Below are positions 25,985 to 36,500 of a stretch of DNA of 64,000 bases, piece by piece; the first letter of the stretch is position 1; each line of letters begins with the position of its first letter. The DNA lies in contig JAXRKP010000047.1 in the NCBI GenBank assembly GCA_037039925.1, positions 61,001-125,000 of the forward strand, read 5' to 3'. The position numbers and the translations under genes are program-made. The DNA is from Doris montereyensis. Lineage: Eukaryota > Mollusca > Gastropoda > Nudibranchia > Dorididae. The notes under the pieces are model-generated. The model had not been told where the DNA came from and did no database searches. It worked only from the letters and a program-made list of their open reading frames with translations.

Positions 25985-26118
25985 GGCTGTTGGTGGGTTC
26001 TAATGGTAGGCCCTACCTCTTTCCCTTCACCTTTTCACGTGTCTTTCATCTTACTGTTTCCTCTCACAATTTCACCCAGAGATCGCCGCACATCGTGGAC
26101 GGGGTACATTTCAATGAT
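25985..26118 (+). repeat. Family B dispersed repeat (sense copy)
   Basis: GGTAGGCCCTACCTCTTTCC, CACGTGTCTTTCATCTTACT, GTTTCCTCTCACAATTTCAC and TACATTTCAATGA follow the family order on the plus strand. Confidence 0.88.
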
Positions 26119-26439
26119 AGTAAGTTACCATCTGCGATTTATTTGGATGAGTGACCTCACAGGTCACCAAAGCTTCGAACAGACAGCAGAGTACACAACA
26201 GGAGTCATGACCTGGGTACGGCCGGACTCCCATTTGTTTGAAATAAGGGGGATAGGGGGGGGTTGTTTCAGAGCTCCCGTTGAATTTCCTTCCACAGCGC
26301 TCTAATTGTTTTTGGGTTTTTTAATAACAATAGTAATGTCATGACAAACCATAAAATTGGAATTTGCTGATGCACAACTGTAATTTAAACTCAACATTCA
26401 CCCGTGTGTGAGTGTGTCGTGTGTGCACATGTGTCTGTG

Positions 26440-26574
<135 letters not shown>

Positions 26575-26947
26575 TACTAAAGCTAAAGATAATACTTACG
26601 ATTGCAGTCATTAACGCCGGACCCTCTACGCTTGGGTGAGTAGCGGAACGCTTCTAATAATATAATCCCACTCTCTTAATTTAATGTCCCTTGCAGTTAA
26701 AATGCTTCTAATGTCATTTCGGGAGCCTCTTTACAGCTCCAATTTAAAAGAAATAAAAAACAACACCAAATACAGGTATGTAAAGATTCACCACAACAAA
26801 GCTAATGGTTAAAATAACACACTTTCTAGTAATATGATTAATAATGAGGATTACAAACGAAAAGCCTTGATAGGGTGAAGGTAGCTAACGATGACAAGTT
26901 ATGTGATCTAAATGATAACGAGGGTCATAATTATACATTCTTGCTTC

Positions 26948-27080
26948 ATTGATAATTACCCCATCCGCTGTAATATGTGACGATCTCAGAGTGAATTAAG
27001 AGGAAAGAACAGATGGAAAAACGCATGAAAGAGTGAGCAAATGACAGAAGTAGGACCCACCAGCAACACCCGCCATCGGT
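26948..27080 (-). repeat. Family B repeat
   Basis: AATTACCCCATCCGCTGTAA, GATCTCAGAGTGAATTAAGA and GAAGTAGGACCCACCAGCAA match in order. Confidence 0.88.
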
Positions 27081-28002
27081 CCAAAATGTCAAACTCCAAA
27101 AGGTCTCTAAATCACACGAGTTGCTTAACTTTCAAAAATTTGAATAAGTGGAAAATGCATTGTTGCTTGTTCGATACATTACCAATAATAATAGCCATCG
27201 AAAATCATTACAACCGTGCCAAAATGACGTCAAACTCATCACAGTGTTAAATAACACGTGTGATGTAAATAAAATACGGTGGCGGTGAATTACTGTCATA
27301 AAATGCGTGATTGTGGTGTTAATCAACATTGGAGAGTTGACATTGTAATCACGAGGACACTGATTTGGAAGGCAAGCACATTTAAATGCTTACATTAGAC
27401 TTGACGTTGTAGCATTACGGACAAATACAAATATCCAGCATCCTCTTCATTTCATTTAATGTGCGCATGAGTACCCGCCCACAAACCGATGTTGCCAGGA
27501 TGCTATTAAGATGCGCATCACAGGCAGCTTTACTGAATAATCCCCTAGCCAGCTCCTTTCAGGCTCATTAAAGACCCATAGAGCCGGATTGGGATCGACG
27601 CCATTCCGCCGATTCAAACCAACAACTGTATGATCCCAAATCCACCACCAGAAGTGACAGAGTTCAGAAGGAATTTCAATAACATGGATTGCCCGGGGCC
27701 GGAAGGGGAGGGCGTGAAGTGAAGTGGGTGAAACCCATTTAATTGACTTTCCATCCATTGTCTGTACAATTGACATGCTCTGCCTGCTTTTCATAAATTA
27801 ATGATAAAAGTAAAACTACTCTGCAAGAGGGAAGCAGGAAATATACCAATCTTTGTAGAACCCACTAAACTGAAAGGCATCTACGGAGCGCTAAACCCTG
27901 CAGTGAACGGACCACACCAAATCGTCATCATCAACACTACAAAGCAGTATGTTTTCTGAGTTTTGTTTTTGCTTTGTTTTTATAAGATTCTGCAACCGCT
28001 AC
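27081..28002. other. Non-coding; possible decayed SINE remnant
   Basis: Around 27560-27650, TTAAAGACCCATAGAGCCGG and GATTCAAACCAAC loosely recall the 3' end and B-box of the E-family SINE, but too diverged to call. No gene seen. Confidence 0.4.
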
Positions 28003-28011
28003 CGCGTCATG

Positions 28012-28298
28012 TAAGTTAATTTCCATCAAGGCCTTTACGGCCCATTGAGCCGGAGCTTATCCCGGTTTCTACAGCGTAAAGCGGAACAGGTCATAATAAT
28101 CACCTCCTGGACAAGACGCCAGGTTATTCCCAAGCTGGTAATTGCACCCATTTGCATCGCGGGTCAAGTGGGGAAAATGCGTATTCAATGTTTTCCCCAA
28201 AGGAACACACGGCGGGCCTAACTTTGCTATGACTCGAACCTGGGACTTAATGATCCCGAATCAAACAGTCTAACCACTCGGTCATAGATGCCACATCG
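28012..28298 (-). repeat. Family E tRNA-derived SINE (287 bp) with target-site duplication
   Basis: On the minus strand it starts with a tRNA-like head: A-box region TGACCGAGTGGTTAGAC and B-box AGGTTCGAGTC. The body follows (GTGTGTTCCTTTGGGGAAAA, GGAGGTGATTATTATGACC) and the 3' end is ACCGGGATAAGCTCCGG. It is flanked by the 9 bp direct repeat CGCGTCATG (28003-28011 and 28299-28307). It matches the copy at 31864-32151 along its whole length. Confidence 0.9.
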
Positions 28299-28307
28299 CG
28301 CGTCATG

Positions 28308-28874
28308 CAGTGGCAAAGACAAAACCAAACTCAACAACAACAAAAGGGTCTATTGACGAAAAGCCTGTTGCAAAGGCGACACGTTCCAGCCCCTGCCAGG
28401 ACGTGCCCTCAAGCCAACACATAATATTAGAGTCTCACAGTTAAGACCGATACACACACACACACACACACACATCATAATAGTTAATTGGATGGGTCAT
28501 ATTCACATAATGACGTACATTAGTGAACACTGATAAACGAGGACAGCCAACTTTAGATAAACAAGATAATATGCGTATACTGCGTGTGTTTTTCAAGCTG
28601 AACGCTTCCCTTTAAGTACGCACAACTCTATCTTGATAATTAATCACGCCATTCATTAAAGCATGTTTAAACACACATAAAAACGAAACAAAACAAAAAC
28701 AAAAACAAACGGAATAAAACAACAACAACAGATTGTAAAACCCCAACCAAAAATAAAGCAATCCCAAACTCTCTCATCCAAGTAAATATAAGAAGAGGGG
28801 GGGGGGAACGATCGGTAACAAGATGGTTTTAATTTTAACGCCATCGTTCTGAGGCCGTATGAGTTTGTTTCTTC
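28308..28874. other. Non-coding, nothing recognised
   Basis: Short (CA)n at about 28452-28474 and an A/C-rich patch near 28680-28730. Confidence 0.5.
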
Positions 28875-29005
28875 GAAATTTACCCCATCCACCGTTGCGG
28901 TGATCTCAATGGTGAATTTAGAGAAATCAGCAAGATGAAGGATAAGTGAAAAAAGAAGGAAAGGAAAGAAGTAAGACCCACCTGTAGGCCTGCCAACCGC
29001 TCCGC
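28875..29005 (-). repeat. Family B repeat, full length
   Basis: GAAATTTACCCCATCCACCG, TTGCGGTGATCTCAATGGTG, GGAAAGAAGTAAGACCCACC and GGCCTGCCAACCGCTC in order. Confidence 0.92.
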
Positions 29006-29305
29006 GGACGTATGTGAGATGACACTACATACGAGAACGCCAAAATAATAAAATTACTAATCCATAGCTGCTAAAACTAAGATGAAGAACATAGTATAGA
29101 AACTCATCACAGAAGCCCTGTTGGTTTCTTTGTTCAACAACGCTCACAATAAAAGGAAATCTCAGAATTTGATCGGACTTTTGGGTTTTGTCCTTTTAAA
29201 CGGCCAAATCTTCCACAGTGGGCACAAGAGGTGTTCGCAGAACTCTGAGACACTCCCGTTGTTCTAAGACTAGATTTAAGTTGTGGGAGTTTTTGTTTTT
29301 TCCAT

Positions 29306-29435
29306 TGGAATTTACCCCATTCACCATATACAGTGATCTCAGCGTGAATTAAGAGGAAACAGCAAGATGAACGACATGTGAAAGAGTGGAAGGAAATAAG
29401 TAGACCCTACTCGCAGCACCCGCCAGCCGCCCTCC
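29306..29435 (-). repeat. Family B repeat, full length
   Basis: GGAATTTACCCCATTCACCA, AGTGATCTCAGCGTGAATTA, AGAGGAAACAGCAAGATGAA and GCAGCACCCGCCAGCCGCCC. Close to the family consensus. Confidence 0.93.
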
Positions 29436-29467
29436 TGGATTAAGTACTACAAAGCTTAATAGTTTTA

Positions 29468-29595
29468 TTGGAATTCATCATGTCCACCATATACGTGGTG
29501 ATCTCGGTTCATTTTATCAAACGCAAGATGGAGGATATGAAAAAAGTGAAAGGAAATAAGTACAACCTACCAGCAGCAACCCATAAAACCATCCA
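29468..29595 (-). repeat. Family B repeat, full length
   Basis: GGAATTCATCATGTCCACCA, GTGGTGATCTCGGTTCATTT and AAATAAGTACAACCTACCAG. It lies only about 30 bp after the previous copy, in the same orientation. Confidence 0.9.
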
Positions 29596-30552
29596 CACTA
29601 AACGTAACCTCCTGATGAAAACCACAAGTTGATGTTAAATGTTAATAATAACAGAACGAAAAAAATGCAGGTACTTATTTGCATGCCCACCCCAACCTTC
29701 AAACCCCAGCCAATGGTACATGAGAGAGAAAGAAGGAGAAAACGCGCCTCATTTCAGGATGACATGCTGGTGGAGGGAGAACACTCTTTCTCAACAAAGA
29801 GATGAGCTTTATAATAACAATTAATGCAGAGCATTCACGATGAAGATGATAATATTATTAATTTAACTTTTAAAATAGTAAAAAGATAAACTAAATAAGG
29901 GCTGGGTAAACATAGCCTTAAGTCTACCAAAATAATTGCAGGACAGTCGGTGTGAAATTGCACAGTGATTCAAAGTGTCATGAGGAAAACTCAGTAACAC
30001 ACACACTTTTTGTGTGTGTCCAAATATTGATGAATTTTAAAATTTCCTATTTCAGAAAATCTTCACTCTATGACAAAATCAGAGTTTCTTTCCGTCATTT
30101 TTTCCCCCATGAGAATTCTGAATGAAGAAATCCAACACGAACAAAACACTTGCATGTTTAAGTTTTATATAGCATTCGTCATGAGATTATGACTCCTAGC
30201 CTCATGAAGATTGGAAGAGAAAATCAATCTACAAATATGAAAACTCCATTAAAAGTAATATGGAATATGGAGAATTCATCAAACACTCACTTTTGAGTTT
30301 ATCAACTAGAGAAAAATCCAAACTTTAATATTTACTGCTATACTTATGCCGCTGGTGTAAATGATGATCATATTTTCTAGCTGATTCGAGTTTGACAAAT
30401 TATTCAAATTTCACTGAAGTGTGAATCAGGATATGGCTCAGAGTAATTGCTCTACTGCTTTGAAGGGTTTTCATTTTCCATTTTCAGCTGCTTTTACCTT
30501 ATTTATGGTGGAAACCTCAATACTTAAAATGTGTTATGTTTGAGAAGATATT
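29596..30552. other. Non-coding, nothing recognised
   Basis: AT-rich. Contains a small perfect inverted repeat ACACACACTTTTTGTGTGTGT near 30000-30019. No exon of the neighbouring gene could be identified. Confidence 0.45.
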
Positions 30553-30575
30553 AAATAATAATAATAATAATAATA

Positions 30576-30619
<44 letters not shown>

Positions 30620-30790
30620 ATGAAATAATAATCCTCATGATATTAATAATCATAATAACAATAGTAATAACAATAATCACAATAATAATAAGAAGAAGAA
30701 TATAATAATAATAATAGTAATAATAAATATCACAATAATAATAAGAAAAAGAAGAATGATAATAATAATAATAATAATAATAAGTAATAA
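30553..30790. repeat. (AAT)n microsatellite, interrupted
   Basis: AAT units with CAT, AAG and AAC interruptions. Poly-Tyr and poly-Ile frames are spurious. Confidence 0.95.
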
Positions 30791-31032
30791 GTAACAATAA
30801 TTGGTATTAATAATAGCTAATAGTAATAAAATTTGTTTTAACTTAATAATTTTACCTTTTTTTAAAGTAGATGTTAGATACAAATTACTTTTAAAAATCT
30901 CATGAAAGGGAAACAAGCAAAATTTATGGCGCACTATAAAATTTTAATGGTTGCACATCCACCTTGTAGAGATGGGTCCAAGAGTCAGAGATAAACAATT
31001 CATGTAGTGCACACAAATTTTCTTGTTTTCTT

Positions 31033-31275
31033 TGATTTGATTTCTACCCACATCCACAACTAAGGTAATCTCCAGGATTTGGCAGGATTTTCCATTTTGC
31101 CCAGGCTGCCCTGTAAACAGCTGAATGATTTTTAATGTGCACAAAGTATTGTGATCTGCGAACAGGGCCTCCTTTTTACTGTTCGTCTCCAACAGGACTA
31201 GGTGTCTATCCACCTATTTGAACCAAGGGGTGAGTTTTACTATTTTTTAAAACGCGACAATTTTCGCCCCCAACA
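31033..31275 (-). repeat. Family A SINE, 5'-truncated
   Basis: Tail GATTTGATTTCTACCCACAT, body GGATTTTCCATTTTGCCCAG and GCTGCCCTGTAAACAGCTGA, and core GGACTAGGTGTCTATCCACC. The tRNA-like head is missing, so the element ends near 31275. Confidence 0.85.
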
Positions 31276-31315
31276 GTCAAAAACTAACGCCTCAAATAAA
31301 TCCAGATATGTAAGA

Positions 31316-31850
31316 TGGTTTGACCATGCCACAAAATTACAAGTTTCGAAAAAAGAATAGAATAAAACCTAGTTGCAGAATGAATCAGCAGAAGAAAATG
31401 AACAAAGTTAGATGTGAATTTGGACATTTTTTGGATGACATTCTGACAATGAAAAACGATCTCACAAAACTATGTTGCACAACTCACTTTCATCTGAAAC
31501 ACATTGGTCGCATGAGAAACCTTAAGGATGTGGAGAAAAAGCCATTCATGTGGTCCTTGCCTTTGTGACAAATCATATAGACTACAGCAACTCCCTTTTA
31601 TATGAACAATTGGATGCAACCAGAAGATGCGAAACAAAGCAGCCAGCATTATTACAAGAGCTAATGTCATGGAGAGCATTAGTTGTCCATCAAAATGACG
31701 ATAAAATTCAAAACAACTTATTCAGTTTCTAAGAGCCTTCAAATCATGGTCCAAGAGTATTTAACATCAATAATAAACAACCCATATTCCCACACAAGCT
31801 CTTCAAACTTTCAAAACAAACCTAAAAACATAACTTTTTAAAAACAAAAG
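31316..31850 (+). pseudogene. LINE reverse-transcriptase C-terminal remnant (CR1/L2/Jockey-like)
   Basis: Broken frames spell the conserved tail downstream of the RT fingers and palm. FLDDILTMKNDLTK is followed by CTTHFHLKHIGRMRNLKDVE (31423-31533 region), then FVTNHIDYSNSLLYEQL (31564-31612), then LTSIINNPYSHTSS near 31757-31800. The pattern F-H-L-x-x-I-x-x-I-R, then D-Y-x-N-S-L-L-Y, is characteristic of CR1/L2-type LINE proteins. Two or more frameshifts separate the blocks, and the catalytic core and endonuclease are absent. A family E SINE inserted just downstream at 31864, so LINE-derived 3' sequence may continue from 32165. Confidence 0.75.
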
Positions 31851-31863
31851 TATAACTTGACCA

Positions 31864-32151
31864 TGTGGCATCGGTGGCCGAGCAATTAGGCTGCCAGGCT
31901 GGGGATCATGATGTCCCAAGTTCAAATCCCAGCAAAGCTAGGTCCGACGTTGTGTTCCTTGGGAAAGACACTTTACACACATTTTCCCCACTCTACCCAG
32001 GTGTACATGGGTACAAGCACTAGCTTCAGAGTAAAAGCCTGTGTCAGACTAGCATCCTGGCCAAGAGGTGATTATTATCATTTGTTCTGCTTCACATTAT
32101 TGAAACCGGGATAAGCCCCAGCTCTATGGCCGTCGCGACCTTTTAAGGAGC
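31864..32151 (+). repeat. Family E tRNA-derived SINE (288 bp) with target-site duplication
   Basis: Head GTGGCATCGGTGGCCGAGCA contains an A-box-like stretch, and AAGTTCAAATCCCAGC is the B-box. The body has GTTGTGTTCCTTGGGAAAGA and AAGAGGTGATTATTATCATT, and the 3' end is ACCGGGATAAGCCCCAGC. It is flanked by the 13 bp repeat TATAACTTGACCA / TATAACTTAACCA (31851-31863, 32152-32164), one mismatch. Same length and landmarks as the minus-strand copy at 28012. Confidence 0.92.
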
Positions 32152-32350
32152 TATAACTTAACCAAATTTTCCTTTTTTGTGAGCATGATGTTGAAAGGTC
32201 ACTAGTAGCAATCTAGTTTTGTAGTGATGTATTATATGCTATATGTTGGAATGTATTCAAGCATCTCTAAACACCACTAGACACACTGTCATTGTTATTA
32301 CTATCATCATGTGCGCCTTTTTAAATGCAAGCAAGTTTGTTTGTTTGTTT

Positions 32351-32482
32351 CATTGAAATTTACACTGTCCATCATTACGGTGATCTCAGTGTGAATTAAG
32401 AGGAAACAGCAAGATGAAAGAAAAGTGAAAGAAGGAAAGGAAAGAAATAGGACCTACCAGCAGCGCCCGCCAACCGCCCGTA
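32351..32482 (-). repeat. Family B repeat, full length, with (TTTG)n next to its tail
   Basis: (TTTG)n at 32335-32350 precedes CATTGAAATTTACACTGTCC. Then come GGTGATCTCAGTGTGAATTA, AGAGGAAACAGCAAGATGAA and CCAGCAGCGCCCGCCAACCG. In sense orientation the element therefore ends in an (AAAC)n-like simple tail. Confidence 0.93.
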
Positions 32483-32489
32483 CAAAGCA

Positions 32490-32690
32490 AGTATGGCAAG
32501 ATGAACAACCTTAAAGGAGCATCTGTGAGAGAAGATCGAGAGGACAGACCACGGCATCTTGGTAAAAGAACATTGAGACGGACAACACATGGATAGAAAT
32601 AAAAAGGCTAACTCAGAAAAGAACTGAATGGAAAATAGTTCATAACAGCCTGTGTTAACACTGGGAACTGAATAGCTTAAGAACATTGTG
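32490..32690 (+). pseudogene. Possible LINE protein C-terminal remnant
   Basis: DRPRHLGKRTLRRTTHG (near 32542-32592) and, in another frame, RLTQKRTEWKIVHNSLC (near 32606-32657) resemble the RGRPRxTWxRT ... LAQDRxxWRxxV tail of several LINE proteins. Short, frameshifted and unsupported by an RT core, so tentative. Confidence 0.4.
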
Positions 32691-32936
32691 AAAAAAAGCT
32701 ACAAAGGATTTTACTACAAAAAGTTACATTACATTTTAGTTTATTGAAAAAGTTACTTGTACTGAAAGCTTTGGTCTTTCTTTTTTCAATTCTATTTCTT
32801 TGTCATCCACTTGTTACCTTCTCATAATTAAATAGATAGTACAATTTCAAATAAATAAAAAAATTAAAAAGGTCTCAAAACACATAAAATCCACAAACCA
32901 ACCAATCTAAACAGTTAAGGACTAGTCAACTCCCTG

Positions 32937-33135
32937 GGAAGCATACAGTACAACATCCTGTTAGGCACTTCATACTAACACTCTGACAAGATCTTTCTCT
33001 GCCTATAGCTGGATACTCATTCACACATGAGTCAAAGGAGGAAAGCAGAGTGAAGTGCCTTTCCTAAGAATACAATGTTGTGAAAAAACACTAAGGCCAG
33101 CCATGATTACAAACTGACAACACTACGGTTTCCCT
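32937..33135. repeat. Dispersed repeat family C (long copy)
   Basis: ACACTCTGACAAGATCTTTC, TGCCTATAGCTGGATACTCA and TTCACACATGAGTCAAAGGA match the short copy at 19768. It continues through GAGTGAAGTGCCTTTCCTAA into a segment (GCCAGCCATGATTACAAAC) that may be a decayed reverse tRNA-like head. Confidence 0.65.
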
Positions 33136-33496
33136 ACAACGGGTAGATTGAAAAAAGTAGGATCGAGGGAAAGCAAAGATCGAGAAGTAAAGAATGGACA
33201 AGATCAGATAATAGGCTGACGTAGCAGATTCAGATGGAGCGAGATGATCGGTATTCTTACCCTTCTTAAAGTTATAAAGAATGTATTCATAACTCACATC
33301 AAAACCCAAACCAATGCATCTACAGGCACCACAGGCTGTTCACAATTCAAAGAGTAAATCAATGCCAAACATAAAAAGTCAACATCGCTGTCCAAGGAAG
33401 GACTGAACTGTGATGGAGAAATCTTACAGTGAGCAAGTAGGTTCATTCTTAAATTTACGGATATGATGATAAAATTCTTTTCTAAATGCAACTTAC

Positions 33497-33553
33497 CTTC
33501 TCTGAAGCAGCTGATGCGAAGCGTGTGGCACCTAAGGCAAAAGTTGACCATCC
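33497..33553 (-). CDS. ARFGAP1: ARFGAP1 coding exon 7 (ALPS-like helix)
   Basis: Acceptor AATTCCAG|GGATGG, donor GAGAAG|GTAAGT; 57 nt, 19 codons, [19 protein letters not shown]. Rich in Ser/Thr/Ala with spaced bulky hydrophobics (W, F, L, F), as in the first amphipathic lipid-packing-sensor motif of human ArfGAP1. Confidence 0.9.
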
Positions 33554-36500
33554 CTGGAATTGAAAACAGTTCTTAAATGAATCCACAGACAAAAAGGAAG
33601 GAAATGTGCAAAGTGTATAATGAAATGGCCAAAGCATGAACAAGGAAACCACCAATAAACAATGACCACATTAAGCATTCATACAAATTTGAATATAAGA
33701 CTTCAGAAAAAGAAATACTGGATTCTCTAACTGATTTCCTTAGATCAAGGCATGATTCAAGGGGAAAAATCACAGGGAGGTACCCTGTGGAAACATGCTA
33801 GGATTTAAACCCTCAATTTCTAGCTCTGGAGACAGCATTCAGGAGCACTATTTCACCATCAAAACTTTGCGATGAACATATCATTATGCTAAAGCTTTCT
33901 GATAATTTGAAAAAAAATGAAAACCAGTCCACATAACAATGTACATGTACTGTGTGATAGTGTTTAGAGTTTTACTTACAGTAGACAGTGAGCTCAAGGT
34001 GTTATCCAATAAATCATCTTTTTTGTTTTCCACCATAGGTGTATTGCCAAATCCTGTATAGCGGCCACCTTGACTAGGAGGCAAATGACTGAAAAAAGAG
34101 GGTGATAGTTATTATTTGATCTATGCATGAAGAAAGTGTCTTGCAGCTATAAGTAAAGATGTAATACCATGAAAAATCTAAAGAAATATTTTAAGAATGT
34201 CACATTGAAAAATACAAGAACAATAAAAATTATTGGAAAAATTATAAACAAATGTTACAGTGTTTAAGAGATAAACCCCTTTAAAACAATTATTATCAAG
34301 CCTTGCCTATTGTTTAATACAGTAGTAGCACGCCTAACATCCCATCACCAAAGATCCTGATCCCTGTCCGCCTCAGATCCCACTTTTCTCAGGAAACGGA
34401 ATTATATCTATACAAACTGGCTCCCTACTATTCCACCCCAGTTCAGCTGACATCCCACTTTTGAGAACAGACCAGACAAAACAACTTTTCTCACTGCCCG
34501 AGTCCTTGCCATGCTAATTGTTTCACAATGATTACCAATGACAGCCATATTGTTCATAAACTTGACATGGAAAATAACACAGCCACCCGTGTATAATCAA
34601 AGTGTTATAAACTGCATTACCAAGTTAATACAAGACAACAAGGCGCTGCTCGGCACCCACCATAACAGCTGTGGTGCGATGACCAGCTATTTCCATCCTG
34701 TCCAAACAAATCTTGTAGCCCAAAGGCCAGATTTTAGCATTCCTCCTATCAACCTTGTGCGCGGAAGCTGGCTTTTCCCATTCATGCCTAAGCATTGAAC
34801 CAAATTAGCAAATTTATGTCCGTTAATAATGATTGAAAGAGATTTTAAAATAGGTTTAAAAATCAGAAAAAATAGAACAAAACACAAAATTTCATATCAG
34901 AAATTCTTCAAAAACTTACTCTGGTCTAGACTCATTTTCCCTTTGCCTTTGATTGAAAAAATCCTCTTTATGACTCTTGATATAGTCACTGTATAAAGTA
35001 AAGCAAGAAAGCAATTTTCAGTTTTAAAAATTCTCTATAAACAGTATGCGCACAGAATTTCTATCCATTTACAAAATGTTTATTCTTCCTGTTAATTCTT
35101 AATCTGGAAAAAAAAATCAGAACTGTCTTCATAAAGGGGGCTGTAAAAATAAATAAAATAATAGAGCTATGTAAGAGCATTTACTTTTAAAGAAACTTTC
35201 TTTAAATAAGAATATTTTTCAACCTGTAAAAGGAATGTTTTGAAACAAACAAAAAAATTAATTCTTTTTAATCAAAGAAAAAAACAAAGGTTTTAGTCTT
35301 TTCAGCTAAAAAAGTTTGCTCAATTTAAAACTTTATACAGAATCTGCGAGGACAAAAGTCAGCGTGAAAGAGAAAATGCATTGAGATTCAATTTCAAAAT
35401 ACATGAGCATCCATCTTTTCTTGATATTCTACTCTTACATAACAAAAATGTTTTTTCGAGGGTTTTTTAACAATGCGACCATGAATGATCAGGAGAGCTA
35501 CAGATAGTCAAATAAGTTCCCCATGACTTCATGAACTTTTATCTAAAAGTACTGACCTCACAAATAAGAAATAAACAGATCTACAAAGATTAGATATGTG
35601 TACCATTTCAAATCACTTGAACAAAATATGGTTGAAGTCCATGTTTTACTTTTAAACATATAATAAAAACCTGAAATCAGATTTATGGGTCTTCTGTATT
35701 GAACAAAACATTTTCAGATCTGTGGCAACCCTAAATGATATGTGTTTTTTTCAAAGAGATGACACCCAATGTTCTACAGCAGTGCTTCTAAGACTATCTG
35801 ATGTGGCATACAGGCAATATTGTGTTTTTTAATGTGCCAGGGACTGGTGAGCAAAACAAGCCAATCCAGCATAGTAAATAATCAGCCAGATCCTTTAATC
35901 TCATCGTTCCGGCAGACAATGTCTCACTTTGAGTGTACCACATTTTGAGTAGCGTTGTTCTACAGTAAGTAAAGTGTTGAAGTTTTAAGTAAACTGTAAA
36001 AGGTAAGGGTGCTTCCTATTTTCATTATGCTTTGGAATGTTTCATTTGCTTTGTTTTTTATTTTAGACGGAATGGATTCTTCTTGTTTGTTTTTTTTTTT
36101 TTCTTGTTTCTGTGGTTGTTGTTTGGCTTTGTTTTGTTGTCATTGGGTTGACTTTCTTTGGGGAGGGGTTGGTGTATTTTGTTTTGCGGTGGGTGGTGTT
36201 GGGAGTGCTGCATGCTTGTTTTTTGGGTTTTACTTGTGTTCTGTGTTCTCATAACATACTCTCGCAACAGGTGAATCTGGCAACCCATTTTCATAGCAAA
36301 TCAGCAGGTCATCAGCAATATACCTTGAGAGTGAGGTTGTATCCTGATATGCGTCATTGTAGGAATCCTGATAGCCTCCATTAAACGATCCGCCCATGTT
36401 CCCCATACTACTGCTCGTGTGAAAGTTTGATGTGCCGTCTGATGGTCTATTTGACAAACGTGGGCTGGATGCAGATGATGACATACGACTAGAAGAGAAC

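Noticed and set aside
34320..34470. Possible MITE starting CAGTAGTAGCACGCC
   Set aside because: No matching inverted end was found nearby.
36009..36254. 81-residue plus-strand frame rich in Phe/Cys/Val
   Set aside because: Comes from a T/G-rich intron stretch and partly overlaps antisense to the region after ARFGAP1 exon 4.
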